The translations under genes and the position numbers were made by a program. A DNA stretch of 64,000 nucleotides from Bedellia somnulentella. Taxonomy: Eukaryota; Arthropoda; Insecta; Lepidoptera; Bedelliidae. Shown here in pieces: positions 32,291 through 43,829 of the stretch. The stretch lies in the NCBI GenBank assembly GCA_963576735.1, contig OY755174.1:4588001-4652000 (forward strand), in the 5' to 3' direction. Position 1 is the stretch's first letter, and the number at the start of each line of letters is the position of its first letter. The notes below the pieces were generated by a model, which searched no databases, was not told the origin of the DNA, and saw nothing but the letters and a program-made list of their open reading frames with translations.

Positions 32291-32880
32291 CATGTAGACT
32301 ATGGTTTCTGAAGAACCTAAATTTTACTCGTCGTATTCAGTGAGTATAGAAGTAATAGTATATGAAATAAGCTTAAGAAATAGTTGACCACCACTGGGTT
32401 TCATACTTGTGAGGATTCATCCTGAGACTTATGACTAATTTATATGTTACTAGGTAACGCCAATGTTCGAAACCTGAATCAGTATTATTTGGTTGTCTGC
32501 TAACTTTATCATCAGGAAGGTATGAGTTTCCAAAGGTCCGAAGAAATTCGTATTGACCTTGACCTGCAAGACGGATAAAATAGTTATACTACTGTGTTTT
32601 CTCAAAAAGGAGTACAAGCTATATGTTTTTTAAACTTTACTCAATTTCTTGATGCCTTATGTTCAGATTTACTTTGCTTTTTGATGATTGACATATCACC
32701 ACACTTGAGAGTTGAGGGGCTACAGTAAAGAAAGAATATTCAAATATATCACAGCAACTTTTGTATTTGATACACTGTTGTGGCTGCCAGTTATAGGGCA
32801 ACACAGCCTGGCTGCCTTAAGGTTCTTACGATGATTAAAGGAGAGGAGGAAACCAATAGAAATTAGTTTGAATGTTTTTG
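32291..32880. other. Intergenic, nothing recognised
   Basis: No coding frame or repeat family identified. Confidence 0.3.
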
Positions 32881-33428
32881 TTCATGAATACCTCACGTGG
32901 AGATTATTACTAATAAATAAAGGAAAGAAAAAAAAATCGACTCAGGCGGGAATCGAACCCGCGACCTCGGGTATACGCCCCCGTCGCTCTGCCAACTGAG
33001 CTACCGTGTCAAGTGAAAAGGTAGACAAGTGGCCTTCCGAATTTGCAAAAAATTCGGAGGTAGGGAACGCAAACACTACTTAAAAGTGGAGATTATTACT
33101 AATAAATAAAGGAAAGAAAAAAAATCGACACAGGCGGGAATCGAACCCGCGACCTCGGGTATACGCCCCCATCGCTCTGCCAACTGAGCTACCGTGTCAA
33201 GTGAAAAGGTAGACAAGTGGCCTTCCGAATTTGCAAAAAATTCGGAGGTAGTGAACGCAAACACTACTTAAAAGTGTAAAAGAAACAAAGGATGGAAGAA
33301 TTTCACGCTGGCAGCCATTGACACGGTAGCTAAATTGGCAGCGCGACGGGGGCGTATACCCGAGGTCGCGGGTTCGATTCCCGACTGTATCGAAATTTTT
33401 CTTTCCTTTATTTATTAGCAATAGAAAT
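32881..33428. mobile_element. Family B cluster: two direct and one inverted tRNA-like unit
   Basis: Three tRNA-like cores: minus 32938-33010, minus 33125-33198 and plus 33320-33393. The first two are in tandem, 187 bp apart, and share the linker agtgaaaaggtagacaagtg. The third faces them. Each has D-arm-like gctcagttggcagagc (altered in the third) and T-arm gcgggttcgattcccgc, and acceptor ends gacacgg/ctgtgtc that pair. The anticodon arm pairs poorly (cggg/cccg with an 8-base loop), so these are SINE heads and not working tRNA genes. Confidence 0.8.
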
Positions 33429-33845
33429 TAGCATCGAAAGAGCATTTATTAGACGCTTCTGAAGATGATAAAATATAACAAAATAAAAACAGCAAAAAAC
33501 GAAAAATTAAAAAAATCCACTTAAGTAAACTACGTGTGTGTGTGAATTCTACTTCTATAATATCAAATAATTTTAGCGTTTGCTTGGAGGCATCCCAGAC
33601 AGAGCAAAGAAACTTGACATTAATTAATATGCCGTGTAATTATTTACAAGAATTGTTGCGGGTTACTATGTGCAAATTATTATTTTCTTAAGAAAAATAG
33701 ATTATTCAAGTCAAATTTAACCGTATCCCCACTACTGGATTAAATTTTATCTTAATTTTAAATAAGTATTTCTAGGTAGAAGCTAACTTCTTGGGAAATT
33801 CATGCAAATCAATTAATATGCATACTTAGATTGACGACATTTTAT
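33429..33845. other. Intergenic, nothing recognised
   Basis: No gene or repeat seen. Confidence 0.3.
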
Positions 33846-34087
33846 GAATTTATCATGGTTGTTAAAGGTGAGGGAAAACATCTTGAGAAAACCTGGTGGG
33901 TGAGGCTAAGTTTTACGTAATCATATGTTAAAACGGCGATAGGCCTGCCCCCTATCACGTGAATACACTGTCCAAGCAAAAATGTGGGTATTCTGAACAC
34001 CAGGCGACAATATCACGTGATGTTCAGAAGTATTAGTACCTTTGCCAACCCCTTACAGAATATACGGCTTGAACGTTTTAGTTTTAA
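33846..34087 (+). repeat. Family C SINE, 5'-truncated
   Basis: From aatttatcatggttgttaaa to ggcttgaacgttttag; lacks the tRNA-like head. Confidence 0.7.
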
Positions 34088-34391
34088 ATTGAGTTTGACG
34101 ACCCCGAGATTTAGTGTTTGAATTTTATTGTTGCACCACCCGATTGTCGAAAAAGTAACTCTATTCCTTGCTTAAGAGCAGTATCATAGAGGAAGCGAAC
34201 ATGTAACCGTTTTTAATGTTACCAAGTGTTACATATGTATATGTAATCGGTATAACAAATTATAAACATTTAAAAAAACTGAGCCCTTTTCATCGGCCGT
34301 GCCCCCGCCAAGACGATCGCGAAGCCTACAGTGCTGTACCATTTCGCCGCATTTTCAGGCCCCTATTTAAGACCTTCTGGATAAGACCAGA

Positions 34392-34530
34392 AGGGCAAGC
34401 ACGAGCGCTATTTTATCGACACGATAACGGTTAGAATGAGATGGCGGTAACGATACTTAGTAAGTGCGTAAGAGATGGCAGCTTTATCCCACGCGATAAC
34501 TAGTTTAAACACCGCTCGTACTAACCGGGC
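34392..34530. mobile_element. Second copy of the 138-bp inverted-repeat element
   Basis: Left end agggcaagcacgagc intact, right end worn (gctcgtactaaccgggc). Opposite orientation to 27209-27346 (acacgataacggttagaatg matches its complement). Confidence 0.7.
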
Positions 34531-34539
34531 AAAACGCAG

Positions 34540-35318
34540 AAATTATCCGAAGCTAAGCGAAAGCAAAGTTTTGCATTTATGACACACACTCACTCACTCA
34601 TGATTATCAAAATAGAACTAGTACTTTCGACTAATTGAGCTGACATTTGGAATAGAGTTAGGATTTTATGACCACATAAAGGGAAAACTATAAAAAAAAG
34701 TGAAGAAAAAGGGATGATCGAAGATTTAAAGTTCCTGGTAACCATGATTAGAATACACAAGAGCCTATAGGTGTATATTTCTTTATTGTTCTAGTTAATG
34801 TTGTGTGACTTGGCCGTTGACTTGTAACAACTAAAACGTATAAAGCATGTTCAGCGGCCAGTCATATAATATTTACAATAATAAGAAAGAAATCGCAGCA
34901 AGCAACGACTTTGTCCGACTTTGTCTTGATTTCATAACTTTTACAGATAAACAATATGCTATATTAACTTTGCTAGTTTTATACAAAATGTTTATGGTGG
35001 GGTAGTGTTTGTTTCACAAAATTCCATTTGCAGTTTTATAACATTTGCTATATATTAGGAACTCCTACCCGTATCTTATTCGAACCAATTTGGCTGATAA
35101 ATTATTTATTGTAAAATAAAACAAATAATGGGTCAAAGTTTTGTAATTTATTGTTTTAAAATTTAGAGGAGGGGATGAAGCTAATATTTTTATTAACACG
35201 CTTTTATTAGGTCGACCTGTATGTATGTAACTATGTAATCAAATCTAAGAAAACTAATTTAACCATCTTCTAAAGGTCATAGCGTTATGAAAATTGGCAG
35301 TTGTATGTGATTTAGATG
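34540..35318. other. Intergenic, mostly unrecognised
   Basis: The only hint of a repeat is attaacacgcttttattagg near 35192, related to words at 2567 and 36285. No gene seen. Confidence 0.3.
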
Positions 35319-35661
35319 ACAATACAATAATATGGTACTGTCGAGCTGATCTGATGATGGAGCCGGAAGATATGAACTGGAACTTCATGATGGATGATCG
35401 TATCATAGCCGTGTTTGGACTTGTTAAAAAGGTCTTGTAATGAACGTTGACCATGATTAGGTTTCAAGGTCTGATGATGAAGCCGGAAGATAGGCACTAG
35501 CATTCCATGATGAAATATCGTATCATGGCCGTGTTTGGACTTGTTAGAAAGGTCTTGTAATGAAATTTGACCACGATTAGGTTTCAAGGTCTGAATACAA
35601 TAATATGGTACTATCGAACTGATCTGATGATGGAGCCGGAAGATTTGAACTGGAACTTCAT
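35319..35661. repeat. Minisatellite with 120-bp units
   Basis: 35351-35470 and 35471-35590 are tandem units (gatgatggagccggaagata ... ggtttcaaggtct), and 35595-35661 repeats 35319-35385. The long minus-strand frame across it simply reflects the repeats. Confidence 0.8.
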
Positions 35662-36020
35662 TATGAATATTAGCATACGCTGTATCGTTACCAACCCATA
35701 ACGTCCCACTGCTGGGCACGGGTCTCTTCAGTGAGGAAGGTATTAACCATACTTCACCATAGGGGCCAGCCGGGTTGGTGGAGGTTTGTAAGGCTAGTGG
35801 TCACCTTACCGTTAGATGTTATCAAGCCGCCCGTTTGGGTCTCTGACAAAGCTTGACGACTGCTATCTTACGATAACAACCGGCACCAACGGCTTTACGT
35901 GCCTTGCGAAGCACGGTAGCGCCCGAGATAAATACCACTAGGCGGTTACCCATCCGTGGACGGACCGCAGCTCGCGTTGCTTAACTTGTAAATACGATTA
36001 CATCAGTCCAACTGAGCTAC
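35662..36020. repeat. Probable mobile-element fragment
   Basis: Contains cccactgctgggcacgggtc, which I associate with dispersed lepidopteran repeats, and later gcgaagcacggtagcgcccg and actgagctacaggcgc. Boundaries not determinable. Confidence 0.4.
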
Positions 36021-36243
36021 AGGCGCTACTACGATACGATGTATATTGACGTGTAAATGGGGTAGCAGCTTGTTAAAGATTGCTTGTTAGTGGTCTCCAG
36101 ATTGAAGGGTTAGATTGTTCTAAGCTGACAGGTAAGACACCATGCAATATAGACGCACTGGCGGAGATGGAGAGGATGCGGGCTCATTCGTCTATTTGAA
36201 ATAAATATTTAAAATAGGCCATTAGCAAAGACTAAAAAGCATA

Positions 36244-36779
36244 AAATAAATTAATAGTTTAAAAAACACTAAAAAACACGCTTTTATAAGTGGACTTAAA
36301 AGTCAAAAATAAATTACGGGTCGTTCAAGTTGTCTCTATTTCTGGGCTGAAGTGTTAACTATGTGCTTTTAATTATAATATTTGATTGTAAAAGCGTGGG
36401 GCGCTGGAGCAGGAAAAACTTTCTTGTAAACAAATACACGAACAAGAACTCTACATTTTGCCACTGTTGACTAGTACTTTAAACAGACTGTTTAATATAG
36501 AGCCTCCAACTAGTGGTGCTGCAACTCTAGTTACAGTGCCGATCTCTGTAACCTGCTTCCCGAAACATCGCTTAACTTGATTTCTTAGCAAGGTAAACAA
36601 AAAATATTTCCTGCTCCAGCGCCCCACGCTTTTACAATCAAATATTATAATTAAAAGCACATAGTTTACACTTCAGCCCAGAAATAGAGACAACTTGAAC
36701 GACCCGTAATTTATTTTTGACTTTTAAGTCCACTTATAAAAGCGTGTTTTTTAGTGTTTTTTAAACTAATAATTTATTT
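36244..36779. mobile_element. Fold-back element with about 172-bp inverted arms
   Basis: Left arm 36244-36415 and right arm 36607-36779 are near-perfect reverse complements; outer ends aaataaatta(a/t)tagttt, inner ends gcgctggagcaggaaa. The 191-bp centre has no convincing frame. Related words occur at 2790-3035. Confidence 0.85.
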
Positions 36780-36805
36780 ATGACTTTAAGAGTTTATATA
36801 TTTTA

Positions 36806-37045
36806 CGTCGGCTTCGAATAGCACTACCCCATTTCTTTCGCTGGGAGTACGTAAGAGGCGACTAACGGTATTGGGGTTTTTAAGGGATTTTTGGGCGATG
36901 CTGTTCCCCATCATCAATAACCTTTATTTTACCATCTTTTTCCCATGCAACTTCCAAAGGTGGCTTAGTAATTTCTGATTAATTAGCTCTGGCTACCAAA
37001 CCGTTATAGGGATTTATAGCCATAAGTATATGTATGTATGTACGT
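36806..37045 (+). repeat. Family A retroposon
   Basis: From cgtcggcttcgaatagcact to gccataagtatatgtatgta. Confidence 0.75.
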
Positions 37046-37144
37046 ATATTTAAAACAAGCAGTTTTGAAAATGGTTTAATTTACGGACAGATAGATGATG
37101 ATGCAAATGTAATTTTTGCCATTCGGCTTTGAAACCCTAATAAA

Positions 37145-37874
37145 GTCATAGACATAATTGATATACAATTGTAAAAAGAGTGAGACAATGATATTTACCA
37201 CACAAAAAAAATGTATATTTAGCATGCCACCCGTCAGGTTAAACGGTAATGTTTTGAATCGCGTGACCCAATTTAAATACTTAGGTCACCTGTTAACTGC
37301 GGATTTGAAAGATGACGTCGATATAGAGCGCGAGCGTAGGGCGTTGTGTGTTAGGGCGAACATGGTGGCTCGGAGGTTCTCACGCTGCAGTAAAAAGGTG
37401 AAACACACTCTTTTTAGAGCATTTTGCTCCAGCTTCTATACATGCAGCCTCTGGGCCAAATATACCCAAAAAGCATACAACGCACTACGAATACAATACA
37501 ATCATGCATTCAGGATGCTGATGAGGCTGCCACGACACTGCAGCGCATCAGGAATGTTTGCAGAGGCGCGCATTGATTGCTTTTACAGCATCATGCGAAA
37601 GCGCTGCGCAGGTCTGGTGCGTCGTGTGCGTGCCAGCTCCAGCAGCGTCCTGTGCATGATTGCAGAACGATTCGACTGTGCTTACATCAACCACTGCTGC
37701 ATGCTACATGCGCCAGTCAGTGGGTGGTGTAGGCATAGTTAGGTTAGGCATTTTGTAAATTTGTAGTTTTTGTAAATAGTATTAGTTTTAAGTTACTAAC
37801 AATAGTCCTTAAGCGCTTCTTGTTACTAACACCATGAGCCAAGTTGCTTCTTAAATAAACATATTATTATTATT
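37145..37874 (+). mobile_element. LINE, 5'-truncated, RT C-terminus only, (ATT)n tail
   Basis: The frame 37158-37742 encodes a LINE C-terminal region: RVTQFKYLGHLLTADLKDDV, then RRFSRCSKKVKHTLFRAFCS and FYTCSLWAKYTQKAYNALRI. The catalytic part is missing. A short 3' UTR ends in taaataaacat(att)n at 37852-37874. The R4/Dong-like element begins directly in this ATT tail. Confidence 0.8.
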
Positions 37875-37897
37875 TTAGGCATGAATTTTAGTTCCTC

Positions 37898-37946
37898 GCC
37901 TCTCCCATGGCCGAAAATGAAAACATAAATTTTAAATGGGAGAGGC
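37898..37946. repeat. Hairpin in the 3' UTR of the R4-like element
   Basis: gcctctcccat (37898-37908) and atgggagaggc (37936-37946) pair exactly across 27 bases. 3' UTR structure is used for template recognition by R2-type elements, so a role is plausible. Confidence 0.6.
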
Positions 37947-37979
37947 GGTACTCCCCAACAAAAGCACAGTCGGTCGGGG

Positions 37980-40900
37980 TCAGGGAGTCAGGTTCAAGAA
38001 CCGACGGACGATCCGAGCCGTATCGAGCAGCACCGCTTTCTGCATTTGTGCTGGAACCGACACGCCACAGAAATCCAACCGCCTCAAGTTGGTCGCGAGG
38101 CTGGTAGGAATTAACCCGTTCGCGGACAAAACAATTGGGATAAGTTCAGTCGAGGTCACACCCCACATGTCGGTGATCTCGTGAGCCAGATCGAGATACT
38201 TCCGACGCTTCTCGGTTTCGGCTTTCACGAGACCCTCGTCATGAGGGATAGTGACATCCACTAGAAATACCCTCGACTGCGACCGATCCCATACCACGAT
38301 ATCAGGCTTATTCGCTAGAATAGTCCTGTCCGTGATAACGGATCGGTCCCAATAGATTTTGGCACGGTTGTTTTCTAGGATTGGCTCCGGCAGATACTTG
38401 TAATACGGCAGCCTCTGTTTGCAAGAGTCCGTATTTCAGAGCGAGCTCCTGATGCAGGATTTTGGCTGCTTGGTTGTGTCTGTGCAAGTACTCAGTGTTA
38501 GCAAGAGCCGAACAACCGGAAATAACATGCCTAAGTGACTCTCCGGGACGGCCACATGCTCGACAAACGTCTGTGGTACCGTCCTTTAGGATGTATTTCC
38601 GATAGTTCCGCGTCTTGATAACCTAGTCTTGTATTGCACAGACAAAACCTTCGGTTTCCCCAAAGAGGTCCCCGAAACGCAGCCAATGCAGGGAGGCTTT
38701 ACGGTCCACGAAAGGTTCGTGAAGTACCTTGTAAAACCTCCCGTGCAGCTCCTTCTCTTTCCATACGGACTCCCGATCAGAGGTGCTAAGTACCTCCGGG
38801 GTTCGCCAATCCTGTGAGGCCAACGATAAGGGAGTCAGTCCTTTATCACTAGCGACCACCTCTCCCCGAATACTATTATCCGTCATCGTCAAAAAATAGT
38901 TTCTGAGGTTGCATACCTCGCGGTTGTGCATGGTTTTGGCACTCAAGAGGCCTCGACCACTACACTTCCGCGGGATATACAATCTCATAACCGACGATCT
39001 CGGATGATGCATTCGATGAGAGGTCATCATCGTGCGGACTCGTCTGTCCAGAGCGTCTAGTTCGGACTGAGTCCATCTGAGCACGCCAAACGTGTACATC
39101 AGTACAGGCATGACCCAGGAGTTAATGGCTCGGATCTTATTAACGCCTGACAAGCAGCTATTAAGCACACTTTTCAGGCGTTCATAAAACTCCTCGCAAA
39201 CACCCTGTTTCACGTCTGCCACCTTCACACCGATGGTTTGTGACATGCCCAGATACCGGTATGTTTCAGTCTCGGAGAGTGCCCTCAAATGATTGGTGCC
39301 GACATCGACACCATCAGAGTGCACGACATGCCCCTTCCCAACATGAATGACCGCACACTTATCGACCCCGAGCTCCATCTTGACGGAACCACTGAAATCA
39401 TTAGTGATCGTCAGTAGCTCCGCCAATCTGTCAGCCGTGGGGGCGTAAAGCTTCAGGTCATCCATGTAAAGGAGATGAGGCAAGCGTGGTCCGCCTCTCC
39501 GAAACTGAAAGCCCGTCCCCGAATTCTCCAAGAGTGTACTTAGAGGATTCAGGGCCAAGCAAAACCAAACTGGACTCAGGCAATCGCCCTGGAAAATCCC
39601 TCGCCTTATATCAATTTGGTCATCCGCGTCCGTCATCCGCTGACCATCTAAACTCAGGATCGTTCTCCAGCACCCCATACACTGCCCGAGGAAGTGTCGA
39701 ACTGTACTTTCAATTTTGTACAGCTCGAGGACCCTCATGAGCCATGAATGAGGTACCGAATCGAACGCCTTCCTGTAGTCTATCCAGCTAGCGGAGAAGT
39801 TCCGACGGTTGCATCTGACCAGTTGGCCTACGACCGCGTCGATGAGGAGCAGCTCCTTGCTACCGCGACTACCGCCCCTACATCCGTTCTGAGCTCCAGA
39901 GATCACATTGTTATCAACAATGTGTTGAGTAATTTTGTAACTCAGAACGGATGTCAAGGTCTTGTAAATTGTACAAAGACAAGTAATGGGGCGGTATTGT
40001 GATGGATCCGCGGTAGCATCGCTCTTTGGAGCTAAATGAGTGACCCCAGTAGTTAAGAAGTTCGGGAGCGTCCCACTCTCGAGGGCGCTTTGGAACTGAC
40101 GGGCGAGAGTAGCGTGACAGCGCGTGAACCCCTTCAACCAGTAATGGTGCAATCCGTCCGGCCCCGGACTTTTCCAGTTCGGAGCCTTACGGATCGCAGC
40201 CACCACATCCTTCTCGGATATGTTGACGTGGTTCATAGGCGCTATGGATTCGCACGCTCCCTCGACCGCCTCGAACCATCGGCCCTCATCGTGATCAACA
40301 GGCAGCGACCAAAGCCCACGCCAAAAGGCAACCACGTCGGCTTTTTCCGGTCGCTGACCCGTCGAAACCACATCGGGACGCTCCAAAGTTCTGTAGAACT
40401 TCTTCTGGTTATCCCTTATTACCCTTTCAGAATATTGCCTAATTCGCTTACCCCAAGCAGCGATCTTCTGCTTCAGATCATTGATGCGCTTCACAAGTTG
40501 TCAAAGACACTCTCACCGGGGAATGCCTCCCTGACGAAGCGCACCACCCTCGGCCTATTGTTGCCTGATCTGAAGCTGGTCAGTTTGCCGATGAGGACTC
40601 TGGGCTTTGTGATACGGTTTTCAATCCGCCTCATCCAGGCTGGCCTAGTTCTAGTCCTGGGACTAGTACTGCCAGCCTTGCGGGAGCCACCAGCTCTTGT
40701 TGGCGGCATCCTGACGCCGACAAATTGACAAACTGTCATTGCGGCGCCAAAGAGAAATGAATCCGTATCCCAAAGGTCCATGCTGCTCTCTAAAAATGAG
40801 GGCAGCATGTTATTGACGGCCTCAACGACATCCCGAACCTTGATGCTGAGAGGAACTCGGGGCAGCCGCGGCCTCCTTTCGAGAGGCAATTAGCGATATT

Positions 40901-41429
40901 CCAGGATCGTCCCTTCAAGTGCGCTCCTCACCAAATCCAAATCCAGGGAGACTGTTCCCCAATCGCTTTCTGCACCACCCGTATCCGGCAGGTTAACAAT
41001 TAGCTCCCTCCGTACTTCCCGCTCGGGGACAGGAGGGAGAACCTGCAAGGGTGGCTCTTCGTCCAGCAGAGGAACAGCCTCGCGTCGCAATTGTTCGAGT
41101 TCGGTAGTGCTAAAAAGTTCTGAGCGCTGTGTGTACCGAACTCGATCCGCCAGGTTTTGTTCTGTGACGGTCAAGTTGGGCTCCAGCCGCAGAAATTCGC
41201 GGTACATTGCTGCCCGATAACCCGTCCGTCCAGTTCTTGAACCCGAGGCCCTAATATAGGCCCGCATGGCATTTCTATTCATTTCGACCGTCCATGCCAT
41301 GCGGCGCCTTGTTCCACCAGCGGCGGGCACCGACTGCCAGCGAGCCAGGTGCTCGGGCCGGTCCGAGGCGGCTGGGGGACCGCATGCTGCCACGTCCAGC
41401 CCCAGCTCTAGACGTGCCCCTTCGATCAC
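37980..41429 (-). pseudogene. R4/Dong-like ORF with four lesions
   Basis: Transcript order: an N-terminal segment 41429-40890 ending in TAA; in-frame continuation 40889-40491; a frameshift near 40494; the RT segment 40494-38623 (GPDGLHHYWLKG, SASWIDYRKAFDSVPH, RRGIFQGDCLSP, YMDDLKLYA) ending in TAG (38623-38625); in-frame continuation with the CCHC motif CRACGRPGESLRHVISGC (about 38560-38505); a frameshift near 38400; and a restriction-like endonuclease piece (KPDIVVWDRSQSRVFLVDVT) to 37980. The endonuclease would nick the target, and the RT would copy the RNA there. Two stops and two frameshifts mean the copy is dead as assembled. Confidence 0.85.
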
Positions 41430-41690
41430 CCAAGGGAAGCGGCCCTATACGCTCATCATTATCTCTCGTATTCATTATGATGAGCGAAAATTCACCCGGG
41501 GTTTCACTCACTTGCCCCGGGGAGACCGTTGTCACCCTATTTTGCGCTGGGACCAGTTTGTAGACACGGTCAACACCTACAAACTCAAGCGCTGACTATT
41601 TGCAAAGCCGGAATGGCAAACATATCATCCTGCCATTCCAACAATGGGCGGTGGGGTCATCATATCCCTACGCCTTAAAATTATTATTAT

Positions 41691-42285
41691 AATTAACTTT
41701 TAGTAGACTTATACACACTTAGCTCTTTGTTTTAATTTCTGTGGATGTACAGCGCACTAATCGGACTATAGTATTAAAGTTTCTTAAAAAGATGTATAAC
41801 CTAAAACAAAAAAAAAACTACAAAATAATTAGTTAGGTATGTTTTTATAATTAAGGGAGGAAATTATAATGAATCTACTATTAGTGTATGTATGTACAGA
41901 TTTATAGAATAAAACACATCGTTTAATATAGAGATGATCGAAGTACAAGCTACAATTACTTCTTTGAACTACAATGATAGATCTAATTACATATCTCAGG
42001 TGACCTACAAGTCAAGTTAAGGTCGCCGTAGGACCTGTGATTGGATAATTTGACTCAAACAACTCACTGACAACCAGTTTAATAAGTTATTACTTGTTTC
42101 CTTTTATAGGATTCCGTTAGCGAAATGTAAAAATTGCAAGAGTAGAAGTGATCATTTTCTAATTAACCTATAAAATTCTCTTGTCATCACGGTTGTAATA
42201 AATATTTTCTGTACTGACTTTGTCAATTCTTATATTATTATGTATTTATATTATATTATGTACAATTGGAATATATTCGCTAAAT
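41691..42285. other. Intergenic, nothing recognised
   Basis: AT-rich, no gene or repeat family seen. Confidence 0.3.
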
Positions 42286-42600
42286 TGAATGTTTTTGTTC
42301 TTGAAAACCTCATGTGTTCTTGAAAACCTCATCACTAATAAATAAAGAATAAATGAAGGATAGAAAAATTTAGACACAGGCGGGAATCAAACCCGCGGCC
42401 TCGGGTATACGCCCCCGACGCTCTGCCAATTGAGCTACCGAGTCAATGGCTGCCAGCGCGAAATTCTTCTATCCTTTGTTTCTTTTACATTTTTAAGTAG
42501 TGTTTGCGTTCCCTACCTCCGATAAGTAAGCTAGTATACCCGAGGTCGCGGGTTCGATTCCCGCCTGTATCGATTATTTTCTTTTCTTTATCAATTAATT
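42286..42600 (-). mobile_element. Family B, rearranged copy
   Basis: Minus-strand unit with 3' end (tttttgttcttgaaaacctc, partly doubled) and a tRNA-like core at about 42370-42445 (worn: aatcaaacccgcggcc). It is followed by a second half-core in plus orientation (tagtatacccgaggtcgcgg, 42533-42575). The linker matches the one at 33210-33310. Confidence 0.7.
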
Positions 42601-43145
42601 TGAAATTAATTAATTACATCGCTTTGGATTCTATATCCGATATGTGGATGCCAGTAGAGTAAGACCAAGTAGGGTTAATTTCCATTGGGGTCGTCAGACA
42701 CACATTTGGATCAAATGGAAAATGCGCTCTTCCTATACTCAAGGATATTAATCCAGAAAAGGATAGCAGGTCCTATCAAATTACAAACACAGTTTAAATT
42801 ACAACAGTTACTCGAATTTGAATAAAAAATATATATTAAAAGCATGGTTGGTTCTAGTTTTGTTTAGCTACGTTGGCCGAAAATAACTTAAAATCCTTCA
42901 AACCTTAAGTTTTCCCTTAAGAACATAGCGGGAAGAAATGAAAGGAAAGTGGGGTAAGAGTCATGAGCCAATGTGGATGTTAATGTGAAAAGAGGACAAC
43001 TCAATAGTAATTTCTCAATAGAATCACATATATGATAGAAGAGCATATATGAGGCACTGACGAATGGCATTGAAGAGAGAGGAAGCCTCATCATATTGTG
43101 CATAGTTGCTATCAAAGGTCTATGGCACCCCTATGTGATTTTTTG
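42601..43145. other. Intergenic, nothing certain
   Basis: cagacacacatttggatcaa near 42705 is reminiscent of family D LINE sequence but too short to call. Confidence 0.3.
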
Positions 43146-43352
43146 ATATCATTATAAGCGACTATTGATTTCCGGATATTTTAATCGCGTGTTATTACAT
43201 TGTTTTTAAAGCCCGAAGTTTCGAAAACTTTTCAGTTATCATGGTCACGGGAAAACGCGGATAACACGCGATTAAATTATCCGAAAATCAATAGTTGTTT
43301 TAATTATAATGTGCAATCGTGAAAATCTTAGAAAATACTATCATTATAAGCG
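43146..43352. mobile_element. Inverted-repeat (MITE-like) element
   Basis: ctattgatttccggatattt ... aatcgcgtgttat (43162-43195) is mirrored by ataacacgcgattaaattat ... aaaatcaatag (43261-43294). The outer word tatcattataagcg occurs at about 43148 and 43339, which may be a longer direct repeat. Confidence 0.6.
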
Positions 43353-43745
43353 CCCAAATGAGGAAACATACGTACTTCTATTATGAATCGGATCATACAA
43401 ATAAACTTTAAAGAGGAACTACAGTCGACAACAGATCACTATTCGTCAACATTAACACATGTCACGCCCTTATTTCTATGCAGTAAAAACTATTATAATA
43501 ATTTACTGTTAAATGAAAACCTTAATGTGTGGTCAACTGTTCTGAACCTTTTTATCCGGTCTACTTTAGCATTGTAACTAACTCCGGAAACACACATTAA
43601 ATTTAATGTATCATGGAAATACTTGGCAGTTATACATTTGTTTCCCTTGCTTCCTGATAAAGGACCATAATTATAATAGTAGTCGGTATTGATAACTTGT
43701 TAATCTCCTAATCAATCGTAGTACTTGACTGCCTTGCTGTCCCGG

Positions 43746-43753
43746 TATAAAAG
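43746..43753 (+). promoter_or_regulatory. TATA box of OBP-A
   Basis: tataaaag, 84 bases before the ATG; leaves room for a short 5' UTR. Confidence 0.65.
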
Positions 43754-43829
43754 GATAAGACTAAAATGTATTTGCATCATATTACTTACAAAACTAAGTA
43801 AAGTAACATTTTACTACAACTATAACAAA

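Larger units (their letters stand above)
37875..41690 (-). mobile_element. R4/Dong-like non-LTR retrotransposon, defective
   Basis: Minus-strand element of about 3.8 kb. It is flanked by ATT/TAA triplet runs on both sides (37862-37874 and about 41677-41690), in line with the TAA-repeat target preference known for Dong in Bombyx mori. The RT carries YMDD instead of YADD, and the C-terminus has a CCHC motif and a restriction-like endonuclease, both marks of the R2/R4 group. Exact ends are masked by the triplets. Confidence 0.8.

Noticed and set aside
32938..33393. tRNA genes
   Set aside because: Acceptor, D and T arms pair, but the anticodon arm does not form a normal 5-bp stem with a 7-base loop, and the units belong to dispersed SINE copies.
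35312..35719. 135-codon minus-strand frame with internal repeats
   Set aside because: The repeats are the 120-bp minisatellite read through; no gene structure.
38629..41595. Plus-strand frames up to 212 codons across the R4-like element
   Set aside because: Antisense shadows of the R4-like ORF in GC-richer sequence.
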